Shown piece after piece: positions 9,844-23,400 of a stretch of DNA of 64,000 nucleotides. Origin of the DNA: Ailanthus altissimus. Its lineage: Eukaryota > Streptophyta > Magnoliopsida > Sapindales > Simaroubaceae. Where the stretch lies: assembly GCA_946807835.1 (NCBI GenBank), contig OX327691.1:3236188-3300187 (forward strand), given 5' to 3'. Position numbers and translations under genes: made by a program. The notes beneath the pieces were generated by a model that made no database searches, was not told the origin of the DNA, and saw only the letters and a list, made by a program, of their open reading frames with translations. The number at the start of each line of letters is the position of its first letter. The first letter of the stretch is position 1.

Positions 9844-12016
9844 TGTTAGGGTATGTGCTTACGCGCCATCCCAGTTTGTATGAATATTAAGTTTGTAATA
9901 TTTATACAATGCATATTTTATTAAATCGCTGATAACTTTTATTAAATGGTAATTAAGCTTGTAACATTATAAAAATGATATGATCTGAATGAGTTCATAT
10001 CTGGTTTAAAGAAGTTTAAACCATAGCTAAGAGTTAGCAAAGCTGATAGTTATAAATGCTAAGTGTTAGCAGGTTATAATACCCAGCGGGATCTAAAAAG
10101 TTAGAACCTAATCTATAATGTAACAAAGACCTGAGAATCTACTAGTAATGACAAAATTGCAAAGAGTTGCAATAGAGACTAAGAAATGTCGTTATGGAAG
10201 TATCTTCTCAAATAAAGAGTTCCTGATCTACGTTTACCAATGAGGGTCTATCGGTGAAACACATAGATTAGTGTATGTCTATAGCTGTATTGTACAAATG
10301 GTTATTCTTAGTTAACCATGAGCTTGGTTGAAGTTCATATAGACATACAGGTATTCAGTTAGGACTGGATACTGAACAGACTCATGAGGACCCCAATAGA
10401 TATCCTATGAAACCGTCAAAGGAAGGTCCTCTCGAGTTGAGTAGTATTTGTGGTCCTTCGACCTGAGCGCCACGGTGAACTTGTGGGAGATCCATCATAC
10501 TTTGGTTCCACGTATGTCAGAGACCTTTCATGGTCTGACCGCTACGTGTCGCTGGGTATGGTCCGATGCTCATGGAGTTCAGTGTGCGTAGATATGGGAT
10601 CCGCCAGCTCACATAGATGGGTAGTATATCCGAACTTCGAGATTGTATCTTGTAAAGTCTTATGGCCGTAAGCAATTAACCTGGGAAAGGAGTTTCCTCC
10701 AGGTTCGAACATTATAGCAAAAGTGTTTGCGTAAATTGTTCACAAAAGATACGAATCTGAAGATAATAAAGTGATGGATGAAATTATCGGGATTTGACGG
10801 TAATGATCTATATCCCGTTCATCCTGGATATAATGACGGAAGGATTATACGAATATGGAGTAACCTCAACATGTATGGTCTGACGCGCTGATTTGTAATA
10901 TCCGTAACGTGTGCGTGGGGCATCGTTAACGGACTTGTGAAATAGTTTCATTTGACGAATCGGGCGTGGACCTAGGGAGTCCCAATATAAAATGTACTCT
11001 TTGAACACTTGGGCAGCGTACCGTATTAAATAGTTTAATACAGTAAAATCCAGCAATTTACTAAGGTTGCGTTAACTAAAGTATATGGTCAGATGGTGGG
11101 ACCCACTTTAGGTTAACTTGGTAACCGAGTAAGGACATAATTGTAATTTCACTTGATAATTATTTAATCGTTAAATAATTCAAATAAATAATTATTTATT
11201 TAATTGTTGAATAAATAATTTAAGTTTAACTAAGGTTAAGAGTTAACCATTTAGTTAAGTTAGATTAACTATACTTAATGGTTAAGTAAAAGTTAACCTA
11301 ACCATGGTTAAGTTAGTTAACCATGGTTAAAATAATTAAATATTCTTTTAATTAACTAGAGTTAAGAGTTAACTATAGTTAGAATATTTTAATGTTAGTT
11401 TAACCTAACTAAAGTTAAGAGTTAACTATGATTAGGTTAGATTAAATTCAAATTGAAATTAAGTGAAATTAAGTGTTATGAAATGAAATTAAATTCATTT
11501 GTATAAATAAAACAAATGTCAATTAAATTCATAAGGTTTTTGAGAATTTGATTTTGCAAAAATTAGCTCAGCCATTTTACAAAGAGAGAAAAGAGAAATT
11601 GTCTTCTAATTAATGGATTCAAGAGTTGAATTCATTATTTTCTTTTAAGGCTTAAAACTAATTTAGCAAAATAGGTTTTTGATTAATTGATTAAGTGTTA
11701 ATCAAAAGAAAAAATCAAGAACACAAGTTTAAGTAGTTAAACAAGTGCTGGATCAAAAGCTGTCATTCTAGATAATCAAACCCACCATTGTTGATTACTA
11801 GAATTGATCAAAGACAACATTTTGGTGGACTTCAACAATCTCCAACCAAAGGCTTCAAGGGTTATTTCTCAATCTCGTTTCTGATTAATAAATTGTGATT
11901 GTGTTTACTGCAATACTTTAAGCTTCCGCTGCTTCATTATATATATGAGATATGTATAAATTGTGATTAAACACAAAACCCACATGCAAACACCCATGAA
12001 TGAACAACTCCCAACA
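9844..12016 (+). repeat. 3' LTR of young Copia
   Basis: It repeats 2437-4609 at a constant offset of 7407 with the same length. I found no substitution or indel on reading both copies. It is followed by the target duplication CCAAC. Confidence 0.96.
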
Positions 12017-12765
12017 CCAACACATTTCTTTTCTCAATTTCTTATTCCAATTGCATCAAAATCAAACCAATTTCTTTCTAATGCCCTACTTATAACCAAT
12101 TGAAGTTTCTACATCCAAATCACCCAAAATCCTAATTTTTATCTTGCCAATTTCTTCAATTTGATGACTCCTTCAAGCTCCACATTAAAATTCAATTCAA
12201 TCTAAACCAAGAATACGCACAAGAACATCAATTGAAGCAATCTTGAAAGTTCACATATCAATCTCACAAAATAATGCTTTTCTTACCTCTTTTTCTTGAA
12301 TTTTTACTAATGGAGGCTTCAATTGATCTTAGGAATTGGTATGTGACCTTATTTTAGCTTGATTAAGTATGAAAAATCATGAAAAAAAATTGAATTTTCA
12401 CTGTAGCAGCCCCCTCTTCTTTTGCTCTCTTTTGCTTTAAGTGTTGTGCTTTTGATCACTTGAAATTTCTACACACTTCTATCATATATATAGTGCTCCC
12501 TTAAAAGATAAATTTTCCCCTCAACTTACTCTAAAATATTAATTTGCCATTGGTTGGAAACTAAGTATGTAATTGGTTTCTTTGTAACTATCTAGTTAGA
12601 ATAGTCTAAGGAACTAACTAGAATTCCCAACTTGGCAATCCATGAGATTGTTTCTAATTGTCCATTCTCTAATATATGGATTGTGTTTCTCAACAAATGC
12701 TTGTTCTATACATTTTTTTTTGGGTAAGTCCTTAGTTTTAGATAAGTCTTGATTACTTTGGGTTA
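12017..12765 (-). repeat. Tekay-type Gypsy LTR, 5' part (split by Copia)
   Basis: The reverse complement matches the plus-strand LTR at about 38390-39112, for example the segment ending in AAAGAAATGTGTTGG next to the Copia junction and the segment GAAACACAATCCAT near 12675. Together with 1491-2436 it makes one interrupted LTR. The outer border near 12765 is where I lose the match. Confidence 0.75.
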
Positions 12766-13639
12766 TCGTCTGATCTCTTGGCGTGGTTTACGGGATTCTT
12801 TCCTAAAGACACTATAGTTCTTCTTCTCCAACAATTCTATTTTTCTCATAACGTTGGTTTCCTTAAGTCTTTTCTATATTAAGACTAATAATTTTTGCTC
12901 GGTTCAGTTGTTTTCATTGTGAGAGCGGTTCGGCATTTCCTACCCAGTTTAGTCTTTCTTATAACGTGCTTAATTTTGACTGGCTTATGTCTTGTTTTGG
13001 TGGACCAAATGGATGGTTGTGTATTTACCCTCGTGTTAGTACCTGATCACTGTAAGCTACTCGGTTCTGAGTAGATAGGTTATTATTACCAAGCTAGTTT
13101 TCTTTATATTCTATTCACTTTAGTCATGCAGAAGTTTATAACTATAGTATGCTCGATCGTGAGGATGCAACGGTTCATATTAACTCTAGTCCGAGCAACC
13201 GAACAGGTTTTATACTTGAAATTTATCTTGAGGCATGTTTTTGTCATAAAGATTTTAACTGCTTCGAGTTTAGGCCTCCAAAGCTAACCCATAAAAAATT
13301 GTCTTAAAGAACGAATTTTTTTAGTCCATTAAAAATGGGGCCTTTAGAAAAATTTCTAAGAGGAACATCATTAAATTTAGTTCCTATAATATAATAGTTA
13401 GAAAAAAATTGGACCTAACTTTTGAGCTAAGATAAAAGAAATACTCTTGAAGGCAAAGGTCACCTTTTTTTTTTTTTTTCAAGGCAAGGGTCACCTTAAA
13501 TAGATAAATAAATAAAAAGAAAAGGAAAAGCTCCCAAGTTTCAACAGGCAACAAGACAAGAAAAGAGCCGCGGAAATGACGCTCCAAGGGCGAGAGTGGG
13601 GTTGGTAAAGTGAGCTAGACTCGAAGTGAGAAAACCAGC
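12766..13639. other. Upstream intergenic stretch, nothing recognised
   Basis: About 0.9 kb of AT-rich sequence lies between the Gypsy LTR and the PSI1-like gene. I see no gene, no clear TIR and no LTR border. It may hold promoter elements of the downstream gene. A poly-T run sits at 13466-13480. Confidence 0.5.
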
Positions 13640-14418
13640 CAAGCGGTAATAATAACATAACCATGGTCCATGGTTAAGCAGTGAAAGTGTTGCGAGTTCT
13701 GTTGACCAATCTCAATCTCTTTGTATTTCGCTGACACAATGCAAAATTAAAGTCTCTCTCGCTCTCTTTCTCACTGCTTCTGCCGTTCTATTTGAGCTCT
13801 CATAACTCGTATCTTCAACATCGTCAACTCAGTTCTGTCTGTTGTTAGTATCAGACACGCAACAGTATCTCTCTTCCATGTCTTCTTGAAGATCCAAATT
13901 CTTTTTTTATAATGCCTATGTAGCTGGTGAGCTCTTCTATTCATCTCTCTTCTGTTTTAGTTTTAGCCAATTTGTTTTTATGAAGTATTTTCTGATGATG
14001 CTGTTGCTGTTTACACGAGGTGGGTATCGCTCAGTTTTTCCTAATTTTGATTCTCGTGTCGACTATGTAATTATTGATTCATGGATTGTGCTGGTTTTTT
14101 GCAGTTTATTGCTTGATGTTAATGGACTGGAGCTTTACCTGTCATCATAATTCTTCCAGTGGTAATTTTGATGGAACTGGGGAATATTATATATGCATCT
14201 AGGTTTCGACTGAACTGATTTCATTCCTAAGATCGTTATTTTGATACATTGGGTTGAGGCAACTTCTATTTTGCACCGATTTCTTCAATCTCGAGTTCCT
14301 GATTTGCTTTGGTACAGGGGAACATCTTTTTTTATAAAATCTTGTGCCTATTCAAACTACTTGGCTTATTGTATGTAAAATTTGAAAAATTGAAGCATAG
14401 TTATTGGTGATCAATACA
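13640..14418 (+). promoter_or_regulatory. Probable proximal promoter and 5' UTR of PSI1-like gene
   Basis: The stretch contains a TTGACCAAT segment near 13703, CT-rich leader-like sequence (13751-13780), and a plausible 5'-UTR intron from the GTGAGC donor at 13927 to the TTTTTTGCAG acceptor ending at 14104. Two minimal upstream reading frames precede that donor: ATG at 13878 (3 codons then TGA) and ATG at 13912 (ATG CCT ATG TAG). No confident TATA box was seen and the transcription start is not determined. Confidence 0.45.
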
Positions 14419-17400
14419 ATGGGAGGGCTTTGCTCGAGGAGTTCCAATGTAGATAATGCTCCCGGTGAAAGCTTTCCAAATGTTAATGGTCATTTTGGTT
14501 ACGAGTCTGCATTGGTTTATCAGTCCCGTGAACTGCCTGTGAAGTTAAACAGCAATTCAACTCCGTCTCCGACTGGGGAGAATGGGGACAATAAGGAATT
14601 GGCTGAACCCTTTTCCTTTCCGGGTGTCAATGCTAGTGCCTATGGCATGAGTCCAGACGACATCAATGATGGGATTCCTCGCTTGTCAAGGGCTCTATCA
14701 CACAAATCCAGATCAACTAAGTCTAAACAGGTTGCTGCTGCTAAGGTGTGTCTAAACTTTATATGCTTTTTTTCATGCCTTTTCATACCTTCTTTCTTGT
14801 TAAGTTTGTCTATTCGTTCTTTTCTTAGAATGAATAAAATGTGTTATGCATTTCGAACATATGCCATGTAAAGGTTAGTAGGTATTCATTTTGGTTGCTT
14901 TGTGTTTCAAAGACTGTGGACTAAAAGGATGCTTATCCATCCATTCTAAATCACAGTAGCTCTGGGTTTAAATTTTGTCATCTGATTTCTGTTTAAGCAC
15001 TGGCCAAAAAGCTTGTTGCATGAGGGTTTGTGATGGTTTTATGCCTTTTTAGTTACATTATAGCAAAGAGACTTGGGAAATTCAAAGCCTGTTGGATGTA
15101 AAGGTATAGAAATTGTTTGTGGCATTGTAAATAGCTACTCTGTCTTTTTCTTTCCATTGAGAGCAAATATTCAACAAAAAATGGATAGAAAAGATTAAAG
15201 AACAAAACCTGGAGGCCCAACATGACATGACTAGTGAACTGACCGTAGAATTCTTGTTCACCTTTTGTTACTCTGTCTCTTTGCTGCTAGTGAAAAGATT
15301 GAATTTTTTATTTTGGAACTAAGGAAGACAGCATAAATGGTGACATTACCTTTAGACAGTTATTTTAGTCTTACTTGGACCCACCAGTTGTGTGTATTTT
15401 AGTTGTTCAAAGAAACTTGGTCCGAGTTAGAATACACATATCTCTTGGTCCGAGTTAGAATACACATATCTCTGTGCAGAGGTTATGCAATCAGAGCAAT
15501 GTTAAGGAGTCCTAGAGAACTTTTTGTTTGTCATTCTACTCATCTCCTTCATCATCAATGGACTTGTTACTTAGCTGAATGCTGTATTCTACTGTTTAAT
15601 ACTATGATTAATAAAAGGACTTTTGTTTCTAATTTCTATTAAATTACTCTATGCTGAGTCTTGGGCTATCTTCTCTCATGGCTGCTAAATGGGCTGTTGC
15701 CTGATTTAGTGGTATATGCTCTCTAAGCAAGAGTGTGGTTTAAGCCTTGAAAGCGATCACTTTTAAAAAAAATTGCTAAGAGTGGGGCATATATGAAATA
15801 TTCCTCCAACCAGAAGGGGTTGCATGGTGTGACTCTGAGTTTTCCGGCCAAGAGGTCAGAGGTTCAAATCCTGCAAGTTTCTTGCCTACCAAGGTTGCAG
15901 GGTTTGATAGTAGTCTATAGTTTTGAACCCAATCAAACTGAGAGGTTTCTAGGTTATCATAAAAAATAAAACACACTTCCCAGTATTTTGCTTCTCTCTC
16001 TTGATTCATGGCTTTGAGGTTCTCTTCAGTGGTTTTTTGGATACTGTTATGACCCTTGAAGTCCTAAAAGCATTACTTGGAAGACTTTCGTTCCGTTAAC
16101 ATCTGCCCCTTTTTCGTTCTATGGCTTAAATGTTTATGAGAATTGGCCAGGGAATATTTTGGAGATCTCAAATCCGGCTAGTCATTTGATTTGAAGCAAG
16201 AACAATTATACCGTCATGCTCACACTCACTTTAAGAAAAGTAAATAACTACATCAGAACTGAAACAGAAATGCCTCAGCTTATTCTTGTAGATTTTTGAC
16301 ACTGTTAGCTATGTATAAGAGAGCAGGATAATGCTAATGTTCCACTGTAGTACTTCTGTGTAAATGATGTAGAGTTCTATTATAGTTAATTTAACTTTAA
16401 TTTTCTTGCCATTAACTTCTTACTTTGTGGCTACTTTGAACGTTTACTTATTTTCTGGTTGTTTCTCCTTGTTTATTTATTGTTTGTGTTTTTGAACATG
16501 CTAATAAGGAGGTGTAAAGTGAATTGTAGAACATGGTGCTGCAATTATTTAAACTTGGTCTAAAACCATTAGGAATTTCCTACTTGCTTGCAAACAATCA
16601 TTTATTTATTTTTTAAAACTTACAATGCTAGTTGTTCACTAACATCATGTGAATGTTCTAGAATGCTGACCTTGTTTTCTTGTATGTCCATGTTTGTTGT
16701 GGTTTCATGTGGTGGTTTCTTAAGTTTGTTGTGTAATTTGACTCTTGATTTTTTGGATGTGTGTACTTTTATGTTTGAGTAAATATTGATGATGTTATAC
16801 AGTAGAGTTGGTTGCTGTCTTTTTCAATTTGCCAACTGGTTATTTTATCTTATAGGTCTCCGAAGTGAGCTCTCTTTTGGGCAGAGCTGGTACTGCTGGG
16901 CTGGGGAAAGCAGTGGAAGTTTTAGACACGCTTGGTAGTAGCATGACCAATTTGAACCTCAGCGGTGGATTTACCTCTGGGGTGACAACAAAAGGGGATA
17001 AAATTTCAATATTGGCTTTTGAAGTCGCAAACACTATTGTCAAGGGTGTCAATCTGATGCAATCCCTTTCAGAGGAGAACATTAGACATTTAAAAGAGGT
17101 GGTGCTTCCTTCAGAAGGGGTTCAAAATTTAATTTCCAGAGATATGGATGAATTGCTGAGAATTGCTGCTGCTGATAAGAGGTGGACAATGCAAATAGAA
17201 GCTACGTTATTTTTGAGAATATCTTTTGTGAACGAGATAATATATTGGATATATTTACTAAACAATATTGGAAAAGGAAAAATGTAAATCATTTTGTTCT
17301 ACTGTTCTGACAGAGAAGAATTGAAAGTTTTTTCTGGAGAAGTGGTTCGGTTTGGAAATCGTTGTAAGGATCCTCAGTTGCACAACTTGGATCGTTATTT

Positions 17401-20400
17401 TGCAAAGTAATCTAACAGTATCTTGTCTGCTTTATTTTTATTGTTTGAAGCATTTCCTATTAGCCTCTTATTTTGTTGCTTGTGCTGTCTTATATGACCT
17501 TTAGGTTGGGTTCAGAACTTACCCCACAAAAGCAACTGAAGGAAGAAGCAGATGCAACAGAGCAACAATTGATGGCTTTAGTTCAGTATACGGCTGTGAG
17601 TATTTTACACTATCGTTGGATAGATAAAGCTGCATTCTAAGTTGCACTCTTCACATTATTTAACTATTCCGGGTTAGGAATTTGAAATTGTGATATCTTA
17701 TGATGGGCATTTGGATAAACCTTACTGAACACAATGGTATATCTGAGAAAGATTAAGCTTTTTTTCTCATTCACATATTTTTCTATATACAGTAGCATAT
17801 TTACAGGCTAATTACAAGAATAAAGGAACGAGTAAATTGGAATCCTAGTAAGAGTAGGAAACTAAGACTTTACAAAAATATTCAACCTTATTTTTAACCT
17901 AATTAGTTTTTTTTTAAAATTTTTTTTTTTAGGCATGTAATCCTAACTAAAAAGGACAAATAAGTGTAGCTACTGATAGGATTTTCCAAGCCCACCCACC
18001 CCCTCAAGTTGGTTCCAAGATGTCAATGTTTTGTAGTTTGCTAGTTAGATAATCAAATGATTTGCAGTCCTTTGGTAAGGATAGCTACTAGTTGCTTCTC
18101 TGTGTTCATGTAGTGCATACAAACTACTATTTTCACTGTCTACCTTAACATGCTTTGTTTTGTCATGATGTACTGGATTATGAGCGATGTTGATTGCAGT
18201 TGTATTATCACTATATAGGTTCAGTTGATCCCTTTAGTTATTTTAGCAGCATTGTCGTTGCTTTAAACCTTGCTTTAGCACTACTTGTTGCAACAAATGA
18301 TTGCTTTTTAGTCCCTCAAGTCACTAAGTTGCCTCCAATATCCATACAAAATCATAAAGTTGATCTCCTGTCACTTTTAGATCCAAACCAATTTGCATTT
18401 GTAAATGCTTCAATTCTCATGTGATCCCCTCATTAAATAATAACCCTTTTACTAGATTCTTCTTCAAAATATTGAAGAATTATATACACAAGCCTCTAGA
18501 TGTTCTTTACACAGAGAATGCATAAGTTGAATTGCCGTACTAAACTGGAAAGGCCAAGTTTGGGCAAGTATGAGATAGTTAAATCAATTTGCCTACCGAT
18601 ATCTATATCTGCCTATAACTACAGTTGCTCCTTGTGAGCTATGTTCCAACTTAGGATTTAAGTCAATTGGAGAGTCTATGGGTTTGCAATCAAGCATCCT
18701 AGTTTGTTTAAGGAGATCTAAGGTATACTTTATTTGTGAAACAAAGGTCCTATTCTTTGATCTAGCTACCTCCACGCCAAAAAATACCTTATCTAGCCAT
18801 GGTCCTTAATTTCAAACTCTTCAACTAGAATTTTCTTAGTTTATCCATTTCTTCAATATCATTGCTAGTTAGGACAACATTATCCACATAAACTGTAAGA
18901 ATAGTAATACCTACCTTGTTTGAGTGTTTGTAAAACATTGCATGATTTGATTGGCTGGTGTAGGCAGGGCTACAAGTTGACTTCGTTAACCTCTCAAACC
19001 ATGCTCGTGGTGATTGCTTAAGACCACAAAGGGATTTTCTCAACTGGCATATCTTATATAAGTCATACACATCCTCAAAACTAGGTGGTAAATTCATGTA
19101 AACCTTTTCTTCAAATTTCCCATTGAGGAAGACATTTTACTTCTAATTGTTCTAGAGGCCAATCAAAATTAGCTTCAAGAGACTATAATACTCAAAAAGT
19201 ATTCATTTTGGCTACTAAGCAAACATCTCTTGATAATCAATACCACAAGTTTGAGTGAATCCTTTTGCAACCACTCCAGCATTGATTTTTGGATTGATCC
19301 ATACGCCTTGTATTTAACAGTAAACACTCACTTCCAACCTACAAGATTTTTCCTCCTTGTAGACTCACCAAGTTCCATCTATCATTCTTTTTAGAGCCCT
19401 TGTCCTCCATAACTGCCTCTTTCCATTTAGGAATAAGTAGAGCATCTCGTATATTCTTAGGAATTTCTAAACCGGAGAAGTGAATTTTAAAAGCCTTAAA
19501 GGTAGGAGACAATCTGTGATAAGACACATATCTAGATATGGGATGCATGGTGCAAGATCTAATTCCTTTCCTAATGGCAATGGAAGGTAGTTTGGTCTTT
19601 CATTTTCATGTACAAGACTTTGATGTGTGTCAGAAGTAGAAATTGCTGTAGATGTATGAATGATGTTACATGAATTTGGATTTGTGGTCGGGTCAAACAA
19701 TGGTAGTTTGTAGAAAGCTGAATTTTTGGCTTTGAAGATTTTGGTGCCTTGAGTAAACACAAAGCTCTGATTGTGGCTCAACAATAGTAATATCTCCCCA
19801 TGAACTAGATTATGATTAATAGCTTGTTAACGCATTGGAGATTTTGGTCCATGGGTCCCAAGTATTTCGGGTGGATTATGGGTAGGACTGGTTGGTTGTT
19901 GGCTTGGAGGTAGAATGGAAATAGGAATAGATATAGGAACTGATAGGGATAACTCCAGAAAATAGTCTTCTTAGTGGTTGTAACTCCCACTTGAAATTTT
20001 TTTTATGTACCAAGGTTGGTTCTCAAAGAATGCAACATCTGTAGTGACAAAAATTTTCCTTGAGAGAGGATTATAGCATTTGTACTGCACTCTTGAGTGC
20101 TAGGGTTCATGTTTGCTTCTACCATGATTGTGAATATAGACAAAAGCAGTGTACCCAAATATCTTTAAGGAAGAGATAAATATTTTTATTTGTGGGTAGA
20201 TTTTAGACAAACAGTCAATAGGGGTTTGAAAATTAAACATACGGGTAGGCATGTGACTAATCAAATATGATGCGGGAAGAACGATTGCCCCCAAAACATA
20301 TTTTGGAACAGTAGTGGTAAACCTAATAGAATAACTACCTCTAGTAAGTGTTCTTTTTTTCTTTTTGTAATATCATTTTATTGTGGGGTCTCGACACATG

Positions 20401-23400
20401 AGGATTGGTGAATTATGGCTCTAACAAGTAGGAACCAATAATGATATTGAAATATTCTCCACCATTGTCTGTTCTTAATACTTGTATTCTGCTTGGAATT
20501 GGTTTTGCATCATGATATGAAAGTTTTTAAAGGTCCTCTCAGGATTAGATTTTTCTTTCAATAGGTAAATCCAACATTATGATCATCAATAAATGTTATA
20601 AATCACTTAGTTTTAGTCAAATTTGTCACTTCAAACGAGCCTTAGATGTGAATATGTGTGAGTACAAATGGTTTGGATTCTTTGTAGGGACGTGATGGAA
20701 AAACATAATAGTGATGTTTAGCAAATTGGAAAAGTTCCACCTTGAAATAAAGAGACATTTTTATTATTGAAGAAGGGAAGTTTTTGCAAATAAGGAAAAC
20801 TTGGGTGGTCTAGTCTATAGTGCCACAATTAGTACTAGTAGAAGAAGGATCAATTTGGTTGGCTCTCCAACTAGTGCTTTTGACAGTAGATCCTTTAGAA
20901 GTAGAGCTTTTGACAAAAAATTTATGATTGTTTGTTAGTCAACTAAAAAATTTCTTTTGAGCTAGTAGATTGTTGTACAATTTAAAAAGGCTTTTTTGTA
21001 ATTGAATTATTAAAAAAGATATAGACCAGAAAGGACATGGATTCGGTAAAGAAAGTATGTCAAACAATATGTTTAACTCAAAGCCACACAATAAGAATCC
21101 GAGAGTGTTCTTTCTGCGAAAACTTTAATGCCACATAATATATATTGTAAAGATATGACAATGTCAACTATTACAATAAGAAAGTTGAATATGGTTTTAT
21201 TTCTATTAAGGGTACATTTTGGAAATAAGCAAATAACAAATTGCATATATTTGGCATTATAAAAGTTTTAAAAAGCTTAAAAAGCTTCTCTCAAAAGCTC
21301 AAATTATGACATATTTTGAGCTTTTGTCAACAGAGGCAAAATAGCTTTTTTTAATCTTTTGAGCTCTTTTCCAAATGCAATCAAATGTTATAAAAAAAAT
21401 TGAAATTGCATCTTTTAGCCAATAAAGAAGCCCACCCAAACAGGCACAGAGTATCACTATTTATTTTCATTTGAGCTTCTCCACTCAAGGCAATCTCTTC
21501 TTCAAGATAATAAGTCCTTCATGCTCCCTACAACTGCCAATTGTCATCCCCGAAGATGGTTCTTGAAATTCATAGTAAGAAGATAGAAACTCAAAAACTT
21601 AGCAACACAATGCAAATCTTTTGTAAGCTTGCTAATAGATAACAAATTACATGACAAGTCAAGAACGTGAATCACAAAATTTAATACTAAGGAATTTGAA
21701 ATTGTAATTGTGCCTTTTCTTGTTATAGAAGAAAATAACCCATCAGTGACTTCCAGGATATGGTGTATAGGATGAAAAAATAAATATGAGAGGCTGGGCC
21801 ATGTGGTTTGTTGCACCACAGTCTATAACCCATGGGACTGTATGACTAGAAGAAACTAATAGTTCCTTTGAAAATGACCTTTTTGAGCAAGAGAACTAGA
21901 GGATGAATATATAGAAGTGAAATTTTGAGACTGGTTTAGTAACTTAAATAGTTCTGTTTGTTCCTTACTGAACAGAGGCATTTAGGGTCCTTTAGAAGTC
22001 GCAGCAGATTGCTGCTCTGTTTGAAATCTGCTGTCGTTAGTCTTTTAGCCTTTTTCGGTGCTCAGTTGCACTTCCAGGTGGATGGTTTTCCATGTATATT
22101 CCAACAAGTCTCCCTTGTGTGTCTATGGTTTATTGTAGAAATCACACCAAACTTTTCCTTTCTCATCCCCTTTTTTTCTGATTCCTTTGCACAATATTTG
22201 TTGTGGCTTCAGAAGTTGTTATAAGTGTAGAGTTTTCTGCAGCCACAGGGATAGTAGATGATCCCATCGTTAACCTGCCTTCTACTTTCCTCTTGGTGAA
22301 AATGCAGATTGAATATATTTTTTGGGTCCTACCAAGTATACTTCCACGCACCTCTTCTAAGACAGGTATTTTAACACAAGGTCCCTCTCAAGTGCTTTCA
22401 TATATTCTGCACTTCAGTAACTCATGACTAGTCGAAATCATAAAACATATCCAAATTCTTGCTAGAGTCCCACAATTCTTTGGCCATTGGTATAAACATG
22501 TATGCTTGGCCAATCTTTGGCTCCATAGAGTTTATCAGCCATGATATGATGATGGATTTCCTAGAATCCCATGTATTATACATGGAATCATCTTTCAGAA
22601 GAGCCTTTGTTGAACCAGTCAAATACCCAAATTTTCCTTTCCCTCGAATATACAATTTTATGGGCTGAGAACAATGTTGAAATGTATATAGTATTATGTA
22701 TATATTTATGGTCAATATCATTGAATAGGAAATAGATTGATAACCTTCCAAATAAGACTAATTGACCTTTCAAATAGGACACATAGCTTCACCTATATAA
22801 TGATGTATTTTTCTCATTATCAATATACAAGAATTCTTCTTTCTCTATTTCTTCACATGGTATCAGAGTCATTGTGCTCTCTTCATCCCTAATTTTTTCG
22901 GCGAAGTTGCCTGTTCTTTTTCCAACCACTGTGCTTTCTTCATTTTTTCGGTGGTCGTGTCCTCAGCTTTGAGATCACCAGTAACTCACGGACGAAACCC
23001 CAAGAAGACAAGCGTTGAAACCCCGCCGGACGCGCCACCCATCAGAATCTGACCTGATTTTTTGGCGCACGTGGACTCTCATTGCCTGTGTCCCTGCCTT
23101 TAGACAACGCCAATGATCACTTTTGCGGCAGCCCTATAGTCATCGGCCACTGCATGTGCCTCTACGCGCCACCCATTTTTTCGGTCAGTTTTCGATCTCT
23201 CTCTTCGGCGGCTTTTCTTCGGTGATCATCCGTCCCGTGTACTCAAACAAGGTTGACGACCAAGTCTGTAGTAGCGGTGCACTCATCAGCCGTTGGACGT
23301 GTCCCCATGCGCCGCCTCTTTGCCACCATCACATGATTATCGATCTCCGCCGGCGAACCAAATACCTGTCACCGTGTTGCTTGCCGTTGCCGGCCGCCAT

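Larger units (their letters stand above)
2437..12016 (+). mobile_element. Young full-length Ty1/copia retrotransposon
   Basis: The element is 9580 bp, starts TGTTAGGG and ends CCAACA. It is flanked by the 5-bp direct repeat CCAAC (2432-2436 and 12017-12021). Its two 2173-bp LTRs lie at a constant offset of 7407 bp and I found no difference between them, which indicates a very recent insertion. A primer-binding site complementary to initiator tRNA-Met follows the 5' LTR and a purine tract precedes the 3' LTR. Coding order is gag, protease, integrase, reverse transcriptase, RNase H, the copia order. One frameshift splits pol. It sits inside an older minus-strand Gypsy LTR. Confidence 0.97.
14419..17595 (+). 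other. PSI1-like coding exons 1-4
   Basis: Exons are 14419-14745, 16856-17181, 17314-17406 and 17505-17595. Exon 1 encodes residues 1-109, a Ser-rich low-complexity head after the myristoylation signal. Exons 2-3 encode DUF3475, including the FGNRCKDPQLHNLDRYF block. Exon 4 ends in QLMALVQYTA and joins exon 5 in phase 0. Intron lengths are 2110, 132 and 98 bp. Exon 2 could be read on past its donor to 17287, but family conservation stops at the GTGGAC donor. Confidence 0.9.

Noticed and set aside
13659..13675. AACCAT...ATGGTT inverted repeat upstream of the gene
   Set aside because: It is too short to separate from chance, and no known binding site was recognised.
16865..17287. Long exon reading through the intron 2 donor of the PSI1-like gene
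   Set aside because: Family conservation stops at 17181 and resumes at 17314; the extra residues match nothing and end in a stop.
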